From positions 3,251 through 67,250 of the forward strand of contig NZ_JHVC01000020.1 in NCBI RefSeq assembly GCF_000619945.1: a DNA stretch of 64,000 nt. The letters are read 5' to 3'. Position 1 is the stretch's first letter. Each line of letters opens with the position of its first letter. This document shows, piece after piece, positions 33,460 to 42,079 of this stretch. Source of the DNA: Clostridium lundense DSM 17049 (GTDB lineage Bacteria > Bacillota > Clostridia > Clostridiales > Clostridiaceae). The position numbers and the translations under genes are program-made. Below the pieces are notes generated by a model that saw nothing but the letters and a program-made list of their open reading frames with translations, searched no databases and was not told the origin of the DNA.

Positions 33460-35355
33460 GTGAAATCACAATTTATTAATGATTTTGAAAAAGATTCATC
33501 TAAATTTCTACCTTTAGATATGCAAATAAATGTACTATTTGAGATTATAAAAAAAGTTCTAGATGAGAAAGCTATAAGATCAAGAACTGTAAAATTTAAA
33601 CTTCAAAATTATATAGACAGCAATAACGATTATGAAAGATTATATGCTCTAAATAAAATAATAAGTGATGGTAAGGGTATAAAAGTAATTCCTGATGAAA
33701 AAAATGTTTTTGAGGCTTTAGACAATACTAATACATGGATATCAGAAAACTTAGCTAAAAGATATGTTCAAAGTAATATAGAAAAAGAAGTAGAAAAAAA
33801 CTTAATTGAAAAACAAGATAAATACATGGATGAAATAAGGCTTGGCATTATAAAAAAACAAAAGGGCCCTGAGAATGGAAAGACTCTTAAAAAGTATGCT
33901 GAGTTAGAAGTCTTAGATTCCAAAAAACTTACAAAAAGCATACAAAGTTTATTAAGACCAGAGTCTTTTTCTGAAATTGTTGGACAGGAAACAGCTATAA
34001 AATCTTTACTTTCAAAGATAGCATCTCCATATCCACAACATATTATACTATATGGACCACCAGGAGTAGGAAAGACTACTGCGGCTAGGTTAGCATTAGA
34101 AGAGGCTAAAAAGTTAAAAAATACTCCTTTCGATGAAACGGCTAAATTTGTTGAAGTCGATGGAACAACTCTTAGATGGGATCCACGAGAGATAACTAAT
34201 CCATTGTTGGGTTCCGTACATGATCCTATATATCAGGGTAGCAAAAGGGACTTAGCAGAAATTGGGGTACCTGAGCCTAAACCAGGATTAGTTACAGAGG
34301 CGCATGGAGGAGTACTATTTATTGATGAAATAGGGGAATTGGATTCTATTTTACAAAATAAGTTATTAAAAGTATTGGAAGATAAACGAGTTGAATTTTC
34401 ATCATCATATTATGATCCAGATGATGAAAATACACCTAAATATATAAAATATCTTTTTGAAAATGGAGCTCCAGCAGATTTTGTACTTATAGGAGCTACA
34501 ACAAGAGAGCCTCAAGATATAAATCCAGCATTAAGATCTAGATGTACAGAAGTCTATTTTCATCCTTTAACTCCTAAGGATATAGAATCTATAATAATAA
34601 ATGCAGCTCAAAAATTAAATATAGATTTAGCAGATGGTATACCAGAAATAATAAGTAGATATACCATTGAAGGAAGAAAAGCAGTAAATATTTTAGCAGA
34701 TGTATATGGATATGTACTTTATAGCAAAAATCTTGATGCAACTAAAGATAAAGTAAGAATAGAGATAGAAGATCTAAAAGAAATTATAGGAATAAATAGA
34801 CTAGTTCCTTATGAAGAAATGAATAATGAAGATAAATATGAAGTAGGTCATATTTATGGATTAGGGGTTAGTGGATATATTGGTTCTACATTAGAGATCG
34901 AAGCATCTGTTTTTGAGGCAAAAGAAAAGGGACATGGTAAAGTAAGATTTAATGATACTGCAGGAACTATGGCCAAGGATTCTGTATTTAATGCAGCCTC
35001 AGTTATAAGAAAACTTACAGATAGAGATATAAGTGATTATGATATACATGTAAATGTCATAGGTGGAGGAAGAATAGACGGGCCTTCAGCAGGTGCGGCA
35101 ATTACTATATGTATAATAAGTGCGCTTTTAAATAAACCTATTAGACAAGACATAGCTATTACTGGTGAGATATCTTTAAGAGGTAAAGTTAAGCCAGTAG
35201 GAGGGATTTTTGAAAAGATATATGGAGCAAGAAGAAAAGGAATTAAGCTTGTATTAGTTCCAAAGGATAATTTAAAAGAAGTTCCAACAGGACTTGAAGA
35301 TATAGATGTAAGGACAGTAGAGGATATAGAAGAATTAATGAAAATAGTATTTTAG
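33460..35355 (+). CDS. lonC: Lon-like ATP-dependent protease LonC
   Basis: 631 residues starting at GTG after AAGGAGG. The AAA+ domain has Walker A LYGPPGVGKTTAAR near residue 200 and Walker B GGVLFIDEIGEL; the C-terminal protease domain has GGGRIDGPSAGAAI with catalytic Ser and RGKVKPVGGIFEK with catalytic Lys. An N-terminal ~170-residue region differs from LonA. LonC/LonB-like proteins are common in Clostridium; this position between rplI and dnaB is conserved there. Substrates are not known. Confidence 0.92.
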   Translation: MKSQFINDFEKDSSKFLPLDMQINVLFEIIKKVLDEKAIRSRTVKFKLQNYIDSNNDYERLYALNKIISDGKGIKVIPDEKNVFEALDNTNTWISENLAKRYVQSNIEKEVEKNLIEKQDKYMDEIRLGIIKKQKGPENGKTLKKYAELEVLDSKKLTKSIQSLLRPESFSEIVGQETAIKSLLSKIASPYPQHIILYGPPGVGKTTAARLALEEAKKLKNTPFDETAKFVEVDGTTLRWDPREITNPLLGSVHDPIYQGSKRDLAEIGVPEPKPGLVTEAHGGVLFIDEIGELDSILQNKLLKVLEDKRVEFSSSYYDPDDENTPKYIKYLFENGAPADFVLIGATTREPQDINPALRSRCTEVYFHPLTPKDIESIIINAAQKLNIDLADGIPEIISRYTIEGRKAVNILADVYGYVLYSKNLDATKDKVRIEIEDLKEIIGINRLVPYEEMNNEDKYEVGHIYGLGVSGYIGSTLEIEASVFEAKEKGHGKVRFNDTAGTMAKDSVFNAASVIRKLTDRDISDYDIHVNVIGGGRIDGPSAGAAITICIISALLNKPIRQDIAITGEISLRGKVKPVGGIFEKIYGARRKGIKLVLVPKDNLKEVPTGLEDIDVRTVEDIEELMKIVF

Positions 35356-35404
35356 AAATAAGTTTAAACATTAAAAAAGTGTTAAAACTTACTACTAAGG
35401 AGAG

Positions 35405-36745
35405 ATGAGTATGAATGCACCATTAAAAAGTATGCCTCATAATATAGAAGCTGAACAATGTGTGCTAGGTTCTATGATGCTTGACAAATCTTCTATAGCC
35501 CAAGCTTTGGAGTTGCTTATTAAAGAAGATTTTTATAAAGATGCACATCAAGTAATGTTTAATGCTATATTAGATTTATATCAAAAAGATATAGCTGTAG
35601 ACTTAGTAACTATTACTGAAAATCTTCAAGCAAAAGAAAAATTGGAAGCAGCAGGGGGAATCACATATATAAGCCAGGTTTGTGGCTCTGTGATTTCTAC
35701 AGCAAATTTACAGTCTTATATAAAAATAGTTAAAGATAAATCTACATTAAGAAAACTTATAAGAGCTTCAACAGATATAATAGAAAATAGTTATAATAAA
35801 CAGGATGATGTTGAAGCAATTGTAGATTTAGCTGAGAAAAAAATATTTAATATAGGAAGTAATAGAAATACTGGTGATTTTGAAGCAATGAGTACTGTTT
35901 TGGAGAGAGGTTTCTTTGAAATAGAAAAAATGTTTAATAATAAAGGTGGGGTTACAGGTGTACCTTCAGGCTTTCCTGAGTTAGATTCTAAAACATCTGG
36001 ATTCCAAAAGGGAGACATGATACTCATAGCAGCAAGACCATCTATGGGAAAGACAACTTTTGCACTGAACTTAGCTCAGTATGCAGCATTAAGAGGTGGT
36101 AAGAGCATAGCAGTATTTTCTCTAGAAATGTCAAAGGAACAACTTGCCTATAAACTTTTATGTTCAGAAGCAAATGTAGATATGCTTAAGTTAAGAACAG
36201 GAAACTTAGAAGATAAAGATTGGGAGAATATTGCAAAAGCTTCAGGACCACTATCTTCAGCAAGAATATTTATCGATGACACTGCGGGTATTTCTGTTAT
36301 GGAAATGAGATCTAAATGTAGAAGGTTGAAAATAGAGAATGGTATAGACATGATAGTTATAGACTATCTTCAGCTTATGTCAGGTAGTAGGGGGTCCGAG
36401 AGTAGACAGCAAGAGGTATCAGAGATTTCTCGTTCTATAAAGGCTCTTGCAAAAGAAATGGAGTGCCCAGTAATAGCTTTATCTCAGCTTTCTAGAGCCC
36501 CAGAACAAAGAACAGATCATAGACCTATGCTTTCTGACCTAAGAGAATCAGGTTCTATAGAGCAGGATGCTGACTTAGTTATGTTCTTATATAGAGATGA
36601 ATATTATAATAAAGAAACAGAGGACAAAAATGTAGCAGAATGTATAATAGCAAAACAAAGAAATGGTCCTACAGGAACAGTAAAACTTGCTTGGTTAGGA
36701 CAATTCAGTAAGTTTGGAAGATTAGATGTAGTACATCAAGAATAG
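35405..36745 (+). CDS. dnaB: replicative DNA helicase DnaB
   Basis: 446 residues. N-terminal domain MPHNIEAEQCVLGSMMLDKSS, linker, RecA-like ATPase with Walker A ARPSMGKTTFALNLA and DYLQLMSG, and the later QLSRAPEQRTDHRPMLSDLRESGSIEQDADLVMFLYR region with the arginine finger. A hexameric 5'-3' helicase of the fork. No intein. Named dnaB by E. coli usage (dnaC in Bacillus). Confidence 0.97.
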   Translation: MSMNAPLKSMPHNIEAEQCVLGSMMLDKSSIAQALELLIKEDFYKDAHQVMFNAILDLYQKDIAVDLVTITENLQAKEKLEAAGGITYISQVCGSVISTANLQSYIKIVKDKSTLRKLIRASTDIIENSYNKQDDVEAIVDLAEKKIFNIGSNRNTGDFEAMSTVLERGFFEIEKMFNNKGGVTGVPSGFPELDSKTSGFQKGDMILIAARPSMGKTTFALNLAQYAALRGGKSIAVFSLEMSKEQLAYKLLCSEANVDMLKLRTGNLEDKDWENIAKASGPLSSARIFIDDTAGISVMEMRSKCRRLKIENGIDMIVIDYLQLMSGSRGSESRQQEVSEISRSIKALAKEMECPVIALSQLSRAPEQRTDHRPMLSDLRESGSIEQDADLVMFLYRDEYYNKETEDKNVAECIIAKQRNGPTGTVKLAWLGQFSKFGRLDVVHQE

Positions 36746-36751
36746 AGATAT

Positions 36752-36780
36752 AAAAAGGAGGTATTTTTACCTCTTTTTTA
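36752..36780 (+). terminator. terminator after dnaB
   Basis: AAAAAGGAGGTA pairs with TACCTCTTTTTT across a TTTT loop, followed by T-rich sequence. Confidence 0.88.
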
Positions 36781-36857
36781 TTTCTATCTGATGATTACTC
36801 CCTTTAATATTCTCATTTTGTTCAAAGCGGAAGTAAAGATCAGTTACATCCATAGAT

Positions 36858-36913
36858 AAAGATTTCTAAGCTTCAAAGGGAGTTTTTACTTCCTTTGAAG
36901 CTTAGAAATCTTT
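36858..36913. repeat. intergenic palindromic element (copy 2), 22-bp arms
   Basis: A perfect 22-bp inverted repeat (36858-36879 and 36892-36913) with a 12-base loop. The arms contain CTAAGCTTCAAAGG and its complement, and the loop region reads GAGTTTTTACTT. It shares AGTTTTTACTyCC and AAGCTTAGAAAT with copy 1 at 19813-19917. The long stem followed by TTTTT may also act as a terminator. Confidence 0.8.
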
Positions 36914-36933
36914 TTGTGAGTGAACTATAAAAT

Positions 36934-36962
36934 TTGAATATTATGTTTTATTATGGTAAAAT
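36934..36962 (+). promoter_or_regulatory. promoter of tRNA-Thr
   Basis: TTGAAT (36934-36939), 17-base spacer, TAAAAT (36957-36962), with TGG directly before the -10 (extended -10). Predicted initiation is a few bases before the tRNA. Confidence 0.75.
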
Positions 36963-36977
36963 ATATGATATAAGTTT

Positions 36978-37053
36978 GCTCCTGTAGCACAGTTGGTAGT
37001 GCAGCTGATTCGTAATCAGCAGGTCGCAGGTTCAAACCCTGTCAGGAGCACCA
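36978..37053 (+). tRNA. tRNA-Thr (anticodon CGT)
   Basis: A 76-base cloverleaf: acceptor GCTCCTG/CAGGAGC, D arm, anticodon stem CTGAT/ATCAG with loop TTCGTAA (anticodon CGT, codon ACG), T arm CAGG-TTCAAAC-CCTG and an encoded CCA end. It stands alone, convergent with argJ, whose stop is only nine bases away. Confidence 0.93.
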
Positions 37054-37062
37054 GAAAATTAA

Positions 37063-38280
37063 TTAAGTTCTGTAATGCCCGTTTATTTCAACATATTTAT
37101 ATGTCAAATCACATCCCCAGGCTTTTGCACTATATTGTCCATCGCTTAAATCTACATATAATACAATACTGTCAGTTTCAAGAATTTTTCTAGCCTTATC
37201 TTCATCGAAATTTATATTCATTCCATTTTTAAATACTTCAATTTCTCCAAGAGAACTTTTAAAAGTAAGACTTACCTTATCTATAGAAAATTCACCATCT
37301 GAATATCCAAGAGCACAAATTACCCTTCCCCAGTTTGGGTCACTTCCAAATAAAGCTGCTTTCACCAAATTTGAAGATACTATTGACATAGCACATTTTT
37401 TAGCGCTATCTATACTACATGCATTTACAACATATGCTTCTATAAGTTTAGTGGCTCCTTCACCATCTCTTGCTATTTTTTTTGCAAGTTCCATGTTTAT
37501 AAAATCTAAAGCCTTTTTAAAAATTTTATAATTATCATTTTCAGAATCTATTATTTTATTTTCAGCAGCCCCATTAGCAATTGCCAAAAACATATCATTA
37601 GTGCTTACATCACCATCTACGGAAATCATGTTGTAGGAATCTTTAGCACTGTTTTTTACTGCTTTATTAAGCATTTCTTTGCTTATATTAGCATCTGTTA
37701 CCACGAAGCTTAACATAGTAGCCATATTAGGCTTAATCATTCCAGAGCCTTTTGCGGCACCACTAAGCACTACTTTTTTACTATCCATCTCTATTTCTAC
37801 AGTTATATATTTAGCCTTTGTATCAGTAGTAAGAATAGCTTGTACAGTATCATCTCCACCGTCACTGGAAATTTTACTACAAACTTTTTTTATGCCATTT
37901 TCCATAATATCCATTGGAATAGGCACACCAATTACTCCAGTAGATGCTTGCAGTACTTCTTCCGGTTTTAAACCTAGTTCTTTAGCAGTAATGTCATTTA
38001 TAATTTTTGCATCCTTAAAACCATTATCACCAGTACATGCATTTGCATGTCCACTATTTATAATAATAGCTTGAGTATTATGATTTTTTATATTTTCCAT
38101 ATTTAAAACTATACAAGCAGCCTTTACTTTATTTGTAGTAAATGTACCTGCTGATACAGCATTTTTTTCGCTATATATAATAGCAAGATCTTTTTTAGAA
38201 CTTTTTTTGAGACCTGCTGCAATTCCTGCTGTCTTAAATCCTTTAACATCACTAATAAAACTGTTATTTAATATTTTCAT
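37063..38280 (-). CDS. argJ: glutamate N-acetyltransferase / amino-acid acetyltransferase ArgJ
   Basis: 405 residues. ArgJ transfers the acetyl group from N-acetylornithine to glutamate, recycling it, and in many bacteria also makes acetylglutamate from acetyl-CoA. The autoprocessing region KGSGMIKPNMATMLSF (~residue 180-195) gives the alpha and beta chains, with the catalytic Thr in ATML. FGSDPNWGR and the C-terminal AWGCDLTYKYVEINGHYRT are typical. Separated from argC (same strand) by a 279-base structured gap. Confidence 0.96.
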   Translation of the reverse strand: MKILNNSFISDVKGFKTAGIAAGLKKSSKKDLAIIYSEKNAVSAGTFTTNKVKAACIVLNMENIKNHNTQAIIINSGHANACTGDNGFKDAKIINDITAKELGLKPEEVLQASTGVIGVPIPMDIMENGIKKVCSKISSDGGDDTVQAILTTDTKAKYITVEIEMDSKKVVLSGAAKGSGMIKPNMATMLSFVVTDANISKEMLNKAVKNSAKDSYNMISVDGDVSTNDMFLAIANGAAENKIIDSENDNYKIFKKALDFINMELAKKIARDGEGATKLIEAYVVNACSIDSAKKCAMSIVSSNLVKAALFGSDPNWGRVICALGYSDGEFSIDKVSLTFKSSLGEIEVFKNGMNINFDEDKARKILETDSIVLYVDLSDGQYSAKAWGCDLTYKYVEINGHYRT

Positions 38281-38559
38281 ATATTATTTCCTCCTTCTAA
38301 ATCAAGTGATTATTAGGTTCAGGTGTAGTTTGCTTAAGAGAATTACTCTCTCCATCTGAACCTTATTAAGAGAGTTCTTAGGAGCTTTGCTTCTTAGAAA
38401 TCCTTATCCTTTAGGGGAAGAACTTATCCAGGAGCGTAGCATCCGCTAGCTTCCACCTGTAGAAAAGCATAGAACCAAAATCTTTGATTTTGTGTGAATC
38501 GCTTTCACAGAGTGTGTAGGGAGTATTGCGGATGGTAGCTATCAGATAAATTTAAATTA
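38281..38559. repeat. structured intergenic region between argC and argJ
   Basis: No open frame of note. It holds many hairpins: TTAGGTTCAG pairs with CTGAACCTTA (around 38310-38370), AAAATC-TTT-GATTTT and GTGAA-TCGC-TTTCAC near 38475-38505. It includes CTTAGAAAT followed by CTTATCC, which partly resembles the copies at 19813 and 36858. It may be an older member of the same repeat family or a separate RNA element in the argCJ message. Confidence 0.5.
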
Positions 38560-39597
38560 TTATATTTGCATAGATAGAAGATCAAGGCCTTCTTTTTCAT
38601 CAATTCCAAACATTATATTCATATTCTGTATAGCTTGTCCTGCTGCTCCTTTTATTAAATTATCTATAGCAGATATAACAATTATTTTATTAGTTCTTTT
38701 ATCTATTCTAATAGCAATATCACATAGATTACTTCCTCTTACATTTCGTGTATCAGGTAAATTTTTTAAAATTCTAATAAAATATTCATTACCATAAAAT
38801 GAATTATATAAGTTATACAAATCTTCTTCTGATATATATGTTTTTAAGTTGGCATAGCAAGTTGCTAGAATACCACGATTCATTGGTATTAGATGAGGAG
38901 TAAATGTTAATATAACTTCCTTTTTAGCTGCAGCGGATAATTGTTGCTCAATTTCAGGAGTATGCCTGTGTTCAGCTACACCATATGCCTTTACTGATTC
39001 ATTACATTCACAAAATAATGAGTTGGTTTTCAATGCTCTACCTGCACCTGATATACCTGATTTTCCATCTATGATTATGGAATTTGTATCTATTAAGCCT
39101 TCTTTTAATAAAGGATACACTGCTAAAATACTTGCTGTAGTATAACAACCAGGATTAGCAATGAGATTACTTGTTTTTATTTTTTCCCTATATATTTCTG
39201 GAAGACCATATACAGATTCTTTTAGTAAATTTTTTGCATTATGTTCTATGCCATACCATTCCTTATATACTTCAGCAGAATTTAACCTATAATCTGCTCC
39301 CAAATCTATAACTTTTATGTTATTTAGCAAGGCTTTTTTTACAATATTGAAGGAGCTTCCATTAGGTAATGCAATAAAGAGTACATCAATCTGATTTAAT
39401 TTACATTCACATTCTTCAAGGCTTATGCATTTATTTTGTATAAAGTTAGAGTAATTGTTGTATATATCACTAAATTTTGAGCCTGCATAATTATGAGAGC
39501 ACATAAACTTGAGTTCTACTTTTGGATGTTTGTGCAAAAACCATACTAACTGTTGCCCTGCGTAACCAGTAGCGCCGAGAATTCCTGCAGTTATCAT
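38560..39597 (-). CDS. argC: N-acetyl-gamma-glutamyl-phosphate reductase
   Basis: NADPH-dependent reductase of the third step of arginine synthesis. 345 residues from the chosen start, MITAGILGATGYAGQQLV being the nucleotide-binding N-terminus; catalytic Cys in NPGCYTTA near residue 145, and HLIPMNRGIL later. The ATG at 39597 follows CAGGAGGTGATAGT; a longer reading to 39633 has no ribosome site. Divergent from argB across a symmetrical promoter region. Confidence 0.95.
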   Translation of the reverse strand: MITAGILGATGYAGQQLVWFLHKHPKVELKFMCSHNYAGSKFSDIYNNYSNFIQNKCISLEECECKLNQIDVLFIALPNGSSFNIVKKALLNNIKVIDLGADYRLNSAEVYKEWYGIEHNAKNLLKESVYGLPEIYREKIKTSNLIANPGCYTTASILAVYPLLKEGLIDTNSIIIDGKSGISGAGRALKTNSLFCECNESVKAYGVAEHRHTPEIEQQLSAAAKKEVILTFTPHLIPMNRGILATCYANLKTYISEEDLYNLYNSFYGNEYFIRILKNLPDTRNVRGSNLCDIAIRIDKRTNKIIVISAIDNLIKGAAGQAIQNMNIMFGIDEKEGLDLLSMQI

Positions 39598-39624
39598 ACT
39601 ATCACCTCCTGAAAATATATATAG

Positions 39625-39700
39625 ATTATACATAAAAATAAATATATATTCAATAGATTTTATAAAAAATATTGAATATATATAAATAAGATAGTATAAT
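39625..39700. promoter_or_regulatory. symmetrical divergent promoters of argC and argB
   Basis: ATATATATTCAATA (39642-39655) and TATTGAATATATAT (39670-39683) form a perfect 14-bp inverted repeat across a 14-base spacer. For argB: TTGAAT (39672-39677), 17 bases, TATAAT (39695-39700). For argC, on the minus strand: TTGAAT (39653-39648), 17 bases, TATAAT (39630-39625). TGAATATATA runs outward in both directions and resembles half of an ARG box (TGAAT-AT-rich-ATTCA), so ArgR/AhrC control is plausible. Confidence 0.8.
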
Positions 39701-39744
39701 TATTCAAAAATCATATTATTATGTTTGAAAGTTGGTGTAATAAA

Positions 39745-40605
39745 ATGGAAACTCAGAAAGACCTTGAAATTTTCAAAGGTAACACTTTTGTCATTAAGTA
39801 CGGTGGCAGTATAATGAAAAATAAATTTTCTCAAAAGGCATTTTTTGAGGACATTTTAGCTTTGAGACTTGCAGGAGTTAATATAGTAATTGTTCATGGA
39901 GGTGGGCCTGAAATATCAAAGTGGTTAAAAAAAGTTGGTATTGTAAGTAATTTTATTAATGGACTTAGGGTCACAGATAAAGAAATAATGGAAATAGTAG
40001 AAATGGTTTTATCTGGTAAAATAAATAAAGATATATCATCTTGCCTTAACACTACTGGAATAAAAGCAATAGGAATTAGTGGAAGCGATGATAATCTCAT
40101 AACTGTTAAAAAGAAATACTTGAATATAAATGATCAGCTTGTTGATATTGGTTTCGTTGGTGAAGTCCAATCCATTAATAAAGATTTAATTATCAATCTA
40201 TTAAATATGCACTGTGTTCCAGTTATATCTCCTATAGGATGTGATACGGAAGGAAGTAAATATAATATAAATGCAGATTATGTTGCATCATATATAAGCT
40301 CAGCATTAAGGGCAGAAAAGCTTATTATTTTAACAGATGTTCAAGGTATATATAAAGATATTAATGATAAGTCAACCATAATAAATTATATTGTAGCTAA
40401 TGAAATAAAAAATTATATTAATTTAGGTATTATAAGTGATGGAATGATACCCAAAATAGAATGTTGTATTGATGCATTAGAAAAAGGAACTGAAAAAGTT
40501 TATCTAATCGATGGAAGAAAAGAACATTCTTTAGTTAACAATATATTTTCTAATTGTGGTACTACTATTAGTTTGAAAGGTGAGATGAAAAATGACAAAA
40601 AATAA
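39745..40605 (+). CDS. argB: acetylglutamate kinase
   Basis: Phosphorylates N-acetylglutamate, the second step of ornithine synthesis. About 286 residues from the ATG at 39745, which has GGTG seven bases before it; an in-frame ATG at 39721 lies too near the expected transcript start. Motifs: VIKYGGSIMKN (phosphate-binding Lys), IVHGGGPEISKWLKK, INADYVASYISSAL and GMIPKIECC. Its end overlaps argD by 14 bases. Confidence 0.95.
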   Translation: METQKDLEIFKGNTFVIKYGGSIMKNKFSQKAFFEDILALRLAGVNIVIVHGGGPEISKWLKKVGIVSNFINGLRVTDKEIMEIVEMVLSGKINKDISSCLNTTGIKAIGISGSDDNLITVKKKYLNINDQLVDIGFVGEVQSINKDLIINLLNMHCVPVISPIGCDTEGSKYNINADYVASYISSALRAEKLIILTDVQGIYKDINDKSTIINYIVANEIKNYINLGIISDGMIPKIECCIDALEKGTEKVYLIDGRKEHSLVNNIFSNCGTTISLKGEMKNDKK

Positions 40606-41761
40606 TTTAATGAATACTTATAAAAGATATGATGTAAACTTTGAAAAAGGAGTAGGGGCAAAGTTATACGATGTAGATGGAAATGAATATTTAGATTTTG
40701 TAGCAGGAGTTGCAACTAATTGCCTTGGACATTCAAATCCTGTTATTATAAATGCTTTATTAAAGCAGAGTGCTAAACTGATGCATATATCAAACTATTA
40801 TTGGAACTCAAATTCTATAAATCTGGCAGAAATACTTTGCCAGAATAGTGATCATGAGAAGGCGTTTTTTTGTAATAGTGGAACTGAAGCTATAGAAGCA
40901 GCGTTGAAGCTGGCTAGAAAGTATGGAAGACTTAATGGAACAGAGGAAAAGAATAAAATAATATACATGAACAACTCTTTTCATGGAAGAACAATGGGTG
41001 CTCTTACTGTAACTGGACAAAAAAAATACAAGGAAAACTTTACACCTATAATGGGAGGAGTGGACTCAGTAAACTTTAATGATATTGAAGAAATTGAAAG
41101 CATATTTAATGATAATGTTTGTGCAGTAATACTAGAACCAATCCAAGGAGAAGGTGGAGTAATTCTTGCGCAGATTGATTATTTAAGAAGGGTTAGAGAA
41201 CTTTGTGATAAGTATAATTCACTTTTAATATTTGATGAGGTTCAATGTGGAATAGGAAGAACAGGGAGTTTTTTTGCATATAAAAAATTTGGCATAATAC
41301 CAGATGTTGTATGCATGGCTAAAGCTCTTGGAGGAGGGTTTCCAATTGGGGCTATAATTGCAAATTCAAAAAGCTGCTCAGCTTTCGTTCCAGGAGATCA
41401 TGGTACAACATTTGGGGGGAATCCATTAGCTTGTGCAGTTTCATGTGCTGTATTGACAGAACTAATAGAGGGTGGAATAATTGATTCTGTAGATGAAAAA
41501 AGCAAGTATATCTTTCATAAACTTAACAATCTAAAACAAAGATATTCAGTAATAAATGAAATTCGGGGAATGGGTTTATTAATTGGAATGGTTATGAAAA
41601 TAGATTCAAAAACCTTTGTAGATGAATGTTTTAATGAAGGATTACTTTTAGTGTGTGCAGGAGAAAATGTTGTACGATTGATTCCACCACTTAATATAAC
41701 TATGGATGAAATTAATATAGCTATAAATATTTTAGAAAAGGTTTTGCTAAAGTTTTGCTAA
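40592..41761 (+). CDS. argD: acetylornithine aminotransferase
   Basis: PLP-dependent class III transaminase, fourth step to ornithine. 389 residues: FCNSGTEAIEAALKLARKYG, FHGRTMGALTVTGQ, LIFDEVQCGIGRTG and the Schiff-base Lys in AKALGGGFPIGA. The start overlaps the end of argB, suggesting coupled translation. With argJ, argC and argB it completes the acetyl cycle; no argF, argG or argH is present here. Confidence 0.96.
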   Translation: MTKNNLMNTYKRYDVNFEKGVGAKLYDVDGNEYLDFVAGVATNCLGHSNPVIINALLKQSAKLMHISNYYWNSNSINLAEILCQNSDHEKAFFCNSGTEAIEAALKLARKYGRLNGTEEKNKIIYMNNSFHGRTMGALTVTGQKKYKENFTPIMGGVDSVNFNDIEEIESIFNDNVCAVILEPIQGEGGVILAQIDYLRRVRELCDKYNSLLIFDEVQCGIGRTGSFFAYKKFGIIPDVVCMAKALGGGFPIGAIIANSKSCSAFVPGDHGTTFGGNPLACAVSCAVLTELIEGGIIDSVDEKSKYIFHKLNNLKQRYSVINEIRGMGLLIGMVMKIDSKTFVDECFNEGLLLVCAGENVVRLIPPLNITMDEINIAINILEKVLLKFC

Positions 41762-41778
41762 TTTTTTGCATATTATTT

Positions 41779-41820
41779 AAAATAAAATCTATAAGTTAAT
41801 AAATTTATAGGTTTTATTTT
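41779..41820 (+). terminator. terminator after argD
   Basis: AAAATAAAATCTATAA pairs with TTATAGGTTTTATTTT with one G-T pair, ending in TTTT. A second weaker hairpin lies at 41876-41912 (AAAAGGACC with GGGTCTTTTT). Apart from these the 318-base gap before the next gene is AT-rich; no gene is visible. Confidence 0.8.
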
Positions 41821-42079
41821 GATGTTTTTTAATGAATATAACGATATAGAGCGCTACAAGTAGATTAATGGATTATAAAAGGACCATCTTTAAGAATAGG
41901 GTCTTTTTATGCAATAAAATTTTTTTGTACTTTTACATTTTTTTTTATATAATATTCTTTGACCATAGCCGATATAATAGTATGAGTTACATATTTTGAA
42001 ATAGATTTGTAACCAGTTATGTTTATTAAAGTTGTATAATATAATTAATGTTTATGATTAAATATTTAAGGAGGCAGAA

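Noticed and set aside
36858..36913. CRISPR-like or att-site repeat next to a tRNA gene
   Set aside because: Only one palindrome, no spacers, no integrase and no duplicated tRNA end were seen.
36993..37193. 66-codon open frame
   Set aside because: It reads through tRNA-Thr and the 3' end of argJ on the other strand; no ribosome site.
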